NCBI GenBank assembly: GCA_905214305.1
Contig: CAJMLK010000001.1
Location: forward strand, 33,279-97,278
Origin: an uncultured bacterium
GTDB lineage: Bacteria > Desulfobacterota > Desulfovibrionia > Desulfovibrionales > Desulfovibrionaceae
Direction of reading: 5' to 3'
DNA length: 64,000 nucleotides
Shown here: positions 60,382-64,000 of the stretch, piece after piece
Layout: every line of letters begins with the position of its first letter
Position numbering within the stretch: the stretch's first letter is position 1
The notes under the pieces: generated by a model
Database searches by the model: none
The model's input: only the letters and a program-made list of their open reading frames with translations
What the model was told of the DNA's origin: nothing
Translations under genes and position numbers: made by a program

Positions 60382-60530
60382 TAGAGCAATTTCACTTTGA
60401 AATTGCTCTGGCGGCTGCATGAGCAGACGTTTGCTACGGAGGCGCAAGCGCAGTTTATCTGCGCGGTTAAACGCCGACCTGAGCGTGCCTTAAACTTTGA
60501 GATGTATATTCTCAAAGTTAATCTGCTCTA
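60382..60530 (+). repeat. Complete dispersed repeat, third full copy
   Basis: 149 bases from TAGAGCAATTTCACTTTGAA to TCTGCTCTA. The right hairpin is AACTTTGAGA/TCTCAAAGTT. Central GCGCGGTTAAACGCCG matches the second copy. Confidence 0.85.
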
Positions 60531-60625
60531 GTTGGAGGGCAATTACATCATCAAAAGCCTCGAGTTGCATTGGCCGGATCAAAAAAATACGTGTCTGAAG
60601 CCACAGTGCATTGAAGACAGAAATG

Positions 60626-60659
60626 CCGCCGCCCGCACGTGACAATGCGCGGGCGGCGG
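60626..60659 (-). terminator. Possible terminator of the EF-G-like gene
   Basis: Perfect 11-bp GC stem CCGCCGCCCGC/GCGGGCGGCGG about 150 bases after the stop of the EF-G-like gene; only a weak T stretch follows on the minus strand. Confidence 0.4.
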
Positions 60660-60810
60660 TTGCAAAAGGCAGGCTTGAACGGTCTGCCTGTGCTGGACAG
60701 AAAACTTCTGGCAGCCGGGCAGGGGCCGCATGCTGCAAAGCGCTGCTGCGCGCGCCCGGCAGCCCCCCGATCACTACAGCGGTGCGGCGGGTCTGCCGGG
60801 GCGGCTGCGC

Positions 60811-62874
60811 TTATTCGGCAGCTTTTGCGGCCTGATATTCGGCCACGATTTTTTCCGTTACAGGCTGCGGGGCTTCCTCATAGTGGGCAAATTCCATGGT
60901 GAAAAATCCCTGACCTCCGGTCATGGAGCGCAGATCGGGAGCGTAGCGCAGCACTTCGCTCATGGGAACGTGGGCCTTGATTTCTGTGCTGCCCCCCTGT
61001 GAGTCGGAACCGAGCACCTTGCCCCTGCGGGAGGAAAGATCCCCGATGACGTCCCCCATGCTTTCGTCAGGAACAGAAACCGTCAGCAGCACGACGGGTT
61101 CCAGCAGAACGGGCTTGAGGCTTTCCATGGCTTTTTTAAATGCCAGTGATCCTGCTACCTTGAAGGCCATTTCTGAGGAGTCTACCGTGTGGTAGCTGCC
61201 GTCATAGACCTTGACGCGAAAGTCCACGACCTGGCATCCGGCCAGAAAGCCCCGCGCCGCCGCTTCTTGCACGCCCTTGTCAATGGCGGGGACGTACTGG
61301 CGGGGAATGACGCCGCCCACAATGGCATCTTCAAACTGATAGCCGGAACCACGCGACAGCCCTTCCATTTCTATCCAGCAGTCACCGAACTGCCCCCGGC
61401 CGCCGGACTGCTTTTTGTGTCTGCCCTGTACCTGGCACTTGCCGCGCACGGTTTCGCGGTAGGGAACCTTGGGGGTCTTGAGCACGATATCCACCTTGAA
61501 CCGCCGTCTGGCCTTTTCGACAGAAAGCTCAATATGCAACTGCCCCATGCCTGAAAGCAGAATGTCGCCGCTTTCGCCGTCACGACCGAGCCTGAGGGTG
61601 ATGTCTTCATCCAGCAGGCGCTGCATGGCCGCATAGACCTTGTCTTCTTCGCCCTTTTCCCTGGGGGCCAGAGCGTAGGTGATCAGCTGCGGCGGCAGTT
61701 GCGGCATGGGCAGCACAAAGGGGGCCTTTTCATCACAAAGGGTGTCACCGGTGCGGGTGTTCTTGAGCTTGGCCACGGCCACGATGGCGCCGGGGCCTAC
61801 AGGCTCCTTGCAGGGGGTCTGGTTTTTGCCCGTGAGATAAAGCAGGCTGCCCAGGCGTTCGTTGTCTTCGCTGCGCATGTTCCTGAGGTTGACATCGCCG
61901 TTGATCGTGCCGGAAAGAACGCGCAGCAGCGAAAGCTGCCCGGCAAACGGATCGGCCAGGGTCTTGAACACAAAGCAGGCCACCGGGCCGTCCGGATCAG
62001 CCGCCCGGACAGTGCCGCCCTCGCCCTCAAAGGGCGGGCAGTCCAGCGGAGAGGGCAGCAGGGCTTCTATGGCATTGAGCAGCGCGCCGCCGCCCTTGTT
62101 TTCCAGTGCCGAGCAGGTCAGGACGGGGATAAGCTCGCCCTTGATAACGCCTGCCCGCAGGCCGCTGTGCAGGTCTTCCAGAGGCAGGCTGCCTTCTTCC
62201 AGATACTTTTCCATAAGGTTTTCATCGCTTTCAGCGATGTTTTCCACAGTAATATCGCGCAAGAGGCTGGCATCGTCCGCAAGCCCGGCAGGAATTTCTG
62301 CTTCTGCCGTGCCGCCGTCAGCCTTGAACATGTGCGCCTTGCCGGAGAGCACGTCTACCATGCCCAAAAATGTTTCGCCCTGGCGGATGGGCAGTTGCAG
62401 GGCCACGGGCCTGATGCCCAGAGCGTTCAGGCCATCAAAGGTCATCTGAAAGTCGGCACGGTCACGGTCAAGCTTGTTGACGACGATCATGGCGGGCAGA
62501 CCGGCCTGCCGCACCATGCTCCAGAATTTTTTTGCCAGGGGCCGCACGCCGTCCACGGCGTCCAGCACAAAAACCACGCTGTCCACACCCTTGAGCAGGC
62601 ATTCCATATCGCCTGTAAAGTTTCCGTCACCGGGAATGTCCAGCAGGAAATGCCGGTTCTTGTTCCACATGTAGGTCGCGCAGGCGGGCTGTACCGAGCC
62701 GCGCCGCCGGGTTTCTTCCGGCTCGTAATCGAGGCTTGTGGTGCCTTCTTCAATGGCGCCCATGCGGGTGGTGGTTCCGGCATTGAACAGCAGCATCTCG
62801 GCAAGAGAGGTTTTGCCGCAGCCGCCGGTGCCGACGAGTGCAAAAGTGCGTTGCATTTCCAGTGGGGTAGGCAT
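60811..62874 (-). CDS. Elongation factor G-like GTPase (EF-G paralogue)
   Basis: A 687-residue five-domain translational GTPase. G1 is GTGGCGKTSLAEM (about 13-25) instead of the AHVDHGKT of EF-G; G3 is DIPGDGNF instead of DTPGHVDF, so the catalytic His is absent; G4 is NKLD. Domain IV is recognisable by GGRGQFGDCWIEMEGLSRG and domain V by VIGDLSSRRGKVLGSDSQGG. Such EF-G2-type paralogues bind GTP and ribosomes but their role is unclear. AAGGGAG precedes ATG 62874. It stands alone; the main fusA is not in the window. Confidence 0.9.
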   Translation of the reverse strand: MPTPLEMQRTFALVGTGGCGKTSLAEMLLFNAGTTTRMGAIEEGTTSLDYEPEETRRRGSVQPACATYMWNKNRHFLLDIPGDGNFTGDMECLLKGVDSVVFVLDAVDGVRPLAKKFWSMVRQAGLPAMIVVNKLDRDRADFQMTFDGLNALGIRPVALQLPIRQGETFLGMVDVLSGKAHMFKADGGTAEAEIPAGLADDASLLRDITVENIAESDENLMEKYLEEGSLPLEDLHSGLRAGVIKGELIPVLTCSALENKGGGALLNAIEALLPSPLDCPPFEGEGGTVRAADPDGPVACFVFKTLADPFAGQLSLLRVLSGTINGDVNLRNMRSEDNERLGSLLYLTGKNQTPCKEPVGPGAIVAVAKLKNTRTGDTLCDEKAPFVLPMPQLPPQLITYALAPREKGEEDKVYAAMQRLLDEDITLRLGRDGESGDILLSGMGQLHIELSVEKARRRFKVDIVLKTPKVPYRETVRGKCQVQGRHKKQSGGRGQFGDCWIEMEGLSRGSGYQFEDAIVGGVIPRQYVPAIDKGVQEAAARGFLAGCQVVDFRVKVYDGSYHTVDSSEMAFKVAGSLAFKKAMESLKPVLLEPVVLLTVSVPDESMGDVIGDLSSRRGKVLGSDSQGGSTEIKAHVPMSEVLRYAPDLRSMTGGQGFFTMEFAHYEEAPQPVTEKIVAEYQAAKAAE

Positions 62875-63255
62875 GGTTTTCTCCCTTAGTAAGCGATGTG
62901 GCTGGCGCGCGCGGCGCGGGCCGGGTGAACGAAACCAGGGAAGGAACGCTGTGCAGCGAAGGCGGGGCAAGGGGTGCGGCTGTGCCCGATCTGCCGGTTC
63001 AGCCGGAAGGTTTTGGCTGATCGGCGCAGGGGACGGGCGTTTTCCGCAGGCGTGGTCCTGACCGCCATGATGGGAAACGTGCGCTCCATATGCTATTATT
63101 GTCCACGATACATACTTGCCCAAAAAAAGGGAAGGGCCGGACAGGCTTAGAGATACGGCAGGCCGAAAAAGCCTGCACAACGCGCTTGACAGTCGGGGCC
63201 GCTGCAGTGACACTTTACAGGATATACCGGGCGGCAGCCCTGTGGCGGAGGATAT
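62875..63255. other. Divergent intergenic region with a possible promoter
   Basis: Between the EF-G-like gene and a rightward unknown gene. A perfect TTGACA at 63186-63191 about 65 bases before the next ATG could be its -35 box, but the matching -10 at 17 bp (GACACT) is weak. Nothing else is seen. Confidence 0.4.
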
Positions 63256-63942
63256 ATGACCTGGGAATGGGCCGCGGCCGGCGCCGTGTTTTTGCTGGTG
63301 GTGGTGTTCTGCGTGCGCCTGATGAAGCGTGGTCTTTTTACTCTTGAGGATGAACGCGCTCAATGTGAGGAGCGCATACGTCTTATGGAAGAGGAATTGC
63401 GGCAGGATCAGAAAAATATGCCCTCCAGCGAGCATCTGCGTATTGCTCTGGCGGGTCTGCGCGACTTGCTGCGTCTGGCGGGATATCCCGGCGGATTCTG
63501 GATTGAGGTGACCGCGCGCGGTCAGGGAGAGGCTGGTGGCGAGGCATTGCTGCTGCATACCCCCGGCGGGGACTGGCGCATAAGCCTGAGCATGCGTGAA
63601 CGCCAGTTGCGCGCCGTGCGCAAGGTGGCCCACGGGCAGGGGCGCTGGCATCTCTATGGGCCGGGCATTCACGAAGAGCATACGGAGCTGGCCCCGCTGA
63701 TGTGTGCCCTGCATTCACACCTGCGGCAACGGGACGGCAGCGCGGCCGCCGGACTCAGGACCCCCGGAACCCTTGCCGTGCCCACGGCCTTTGCCGGCAG
63801 AGGCGAAAACGGGGCTGAAAGCCGCCCTGCGGACGCGCTCCCGGAAAAACCCCATCTGGCCCGGCGTTTTTCTCGCCGCGCAGCCCGCGCTGATGTGCGC
63901 AAAAAATCCCTTCCTCCGCCGCTCAAACCCGGCAGCCACTAG
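63256..63942 (+). CDS. Membrane-anchored protein of unknown function
   Basis: A 228-residue protein with one N-terminal membrane helix (about 4-22), a short acidic coiled-coil segment (LEDERAQCEERIRLMEEELRQ, about 30-50) and a compact domain (about 60-150) with no motif I know (GGFWIEVTARGQGEAGG, DWRISLSMRERQLRAVRKV). The tail is basic and Pro/Ala-rich. GGAGG lies five bases before the ATG. Its TAG stop is the first codon of a repeat element. Confidence 0.72.
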   Translation: MTWEWAAAGAVFLLVVVFCVRLMKRGLFTLEDERAQCEERIRLMEEELRQDQKNMPSSEHLRIALAGLRDLLRLAGYPGGFWIEVTARGQGEAGGEALLLHTPGGDWRISLSMRERQLRAVRKVAHGQGRWHLYGPGIHEEHTELAPLMCALHSHLRQRDGSAAAGLRTPGTLAVPTAFAGRGENGAESRPADALPEKPHLARRFSRRAARADVRKKSLPPPLKPGSH

Positions 63943-64000
63943 AGAATTTAACACTTGAAATGCTCGCTTACGGCAGGCAAAAGCCTGCCTTCTCGCATTT
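63940..64000 (-). repeat. Hairpin-trio repeat, copy 3 (reverse, cut by window end)
   Basis: TAGAGAATTTAACACTTGAA, then AATGCTCGCTTAC, the GGCAGGC-AAAA-GCCTGCC hairpin and CTTCTCGCATTT, the reverse complement of 8300-8353. The TAG closes the preceding gene. Confidence 0.8.

Noticed and set aside
60490..60774. A 94-residue minus-strand frame after the third full repeat
   Set aside because: Its C-terminus is encoded by the repeat itself (LEQINFENIH), with no ribosome binding site or known motif.
1..64000. tRNA, rRNA or CRISPR features
   Set aside because: I looked for T-arm GGTTCGANTC-type motifs, rRNA landmarks and regularly spaced repeats; none was convincing. The dispersed repeats are not evenly spaced and lack unique spacers.

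Overview
The window looks like the chromosome of a sulfate-reducing Desulfovibrio, close to D. desulfuricans. The main evidence is a 907-residue molybdenum aldehyde oxidoreductase with all eight iron-sulfur cysteines at the positions known from the Desulfovibrio enzyme, a 545-residue class I hybrid cluster protein, and a high-GC gene set typical of that genus. No tRNA, rRNA or CRISPR array was seen. Species-level assignment is an inference from recognised proteins, not a database result.

Layout. 0-2.7 kb: the replication-start neighbourhood (dnaN fragment, dnaA, and a candidate oriC with DnaA boxes and five tandem 11-mers). 2.7-10.8 kb: an M23 envelope peptidase, a small unknown gene, the B12-dependent ribonucleotide reductase nrdJ, a YdjM-like protein and a multi-pass membrane protein, separated by long repeat-filled gaps. 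10.8-13.7 kb: hcp, a cupin and a Crp/Fnr regulator, with an 18-bp palindrome centred at -41.5 of the predicted cupin-hcp promoter. 14.2-16.2 kb: a polysaccharide-export outer-membrane protein and a lipoprotein. 16.5-29.7 kb: the most interesting locus, a MoeA/MogA-like protein, mop, then a chain of eight genes, most joined by 4-nt ATGA overlaps. These encode a Hdr-like flavo-iron-sulfur protein, a zinc-ribbon redox protein, a methyltransferase, a C_GCAxxG_C_C protein, a radical SAM enzyme, an AMP-forming ligase, a MocA-like nucleotidyltransferase fused to an HD domain, and a histidine phosphatase. It reads as a maturation or accessory pathway for the molybdenum hydroxylase and its molybdopterin cytosine dinucleotide cofactor, with most steps undefined.

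29.9-39.3 kb (minus strand): a Cys-cluster protein, an MdtJ/MdtI-like SMR pair, then one long chain guaB-guaA-tatB-tatC-hisB-lipoprotein-hisA. 39.6-42.5 kb (plus): ffh-rpsP-khpA-rimM. 42.6-47.4 kb: mutM, a flavin reductase and comEC. 47.7-55.2 kb (minus): smpB, ptsI, HPr, EIID, rsmI, yraN, rnhB, rplS and a TrmD fused to a second SPOUT methyltransferase. Flipping 42.45-55.2 kb would rebuild the common rpsP-rimM-trmD-rplS-rnhB order, so an inversion probably happened here. 55.3-64 kb: a phosphopantetheinyl transferase, a large EF-hand membrane protein, an XRE regulator, an EF-G-like GTPase and an unknown membrane-anchored protein.

The intergenic DNA is dominated by one family of hairpin-capped repeats. 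Three complete copies are 149-150 bp with TA(GAGCA...TGCTC)TA ends, and there are about a dozen partial or related copies in both orientations. In six genes the TAG stop codon is itself the outer edge of such an element. Their stems show compensatory changes between copies.
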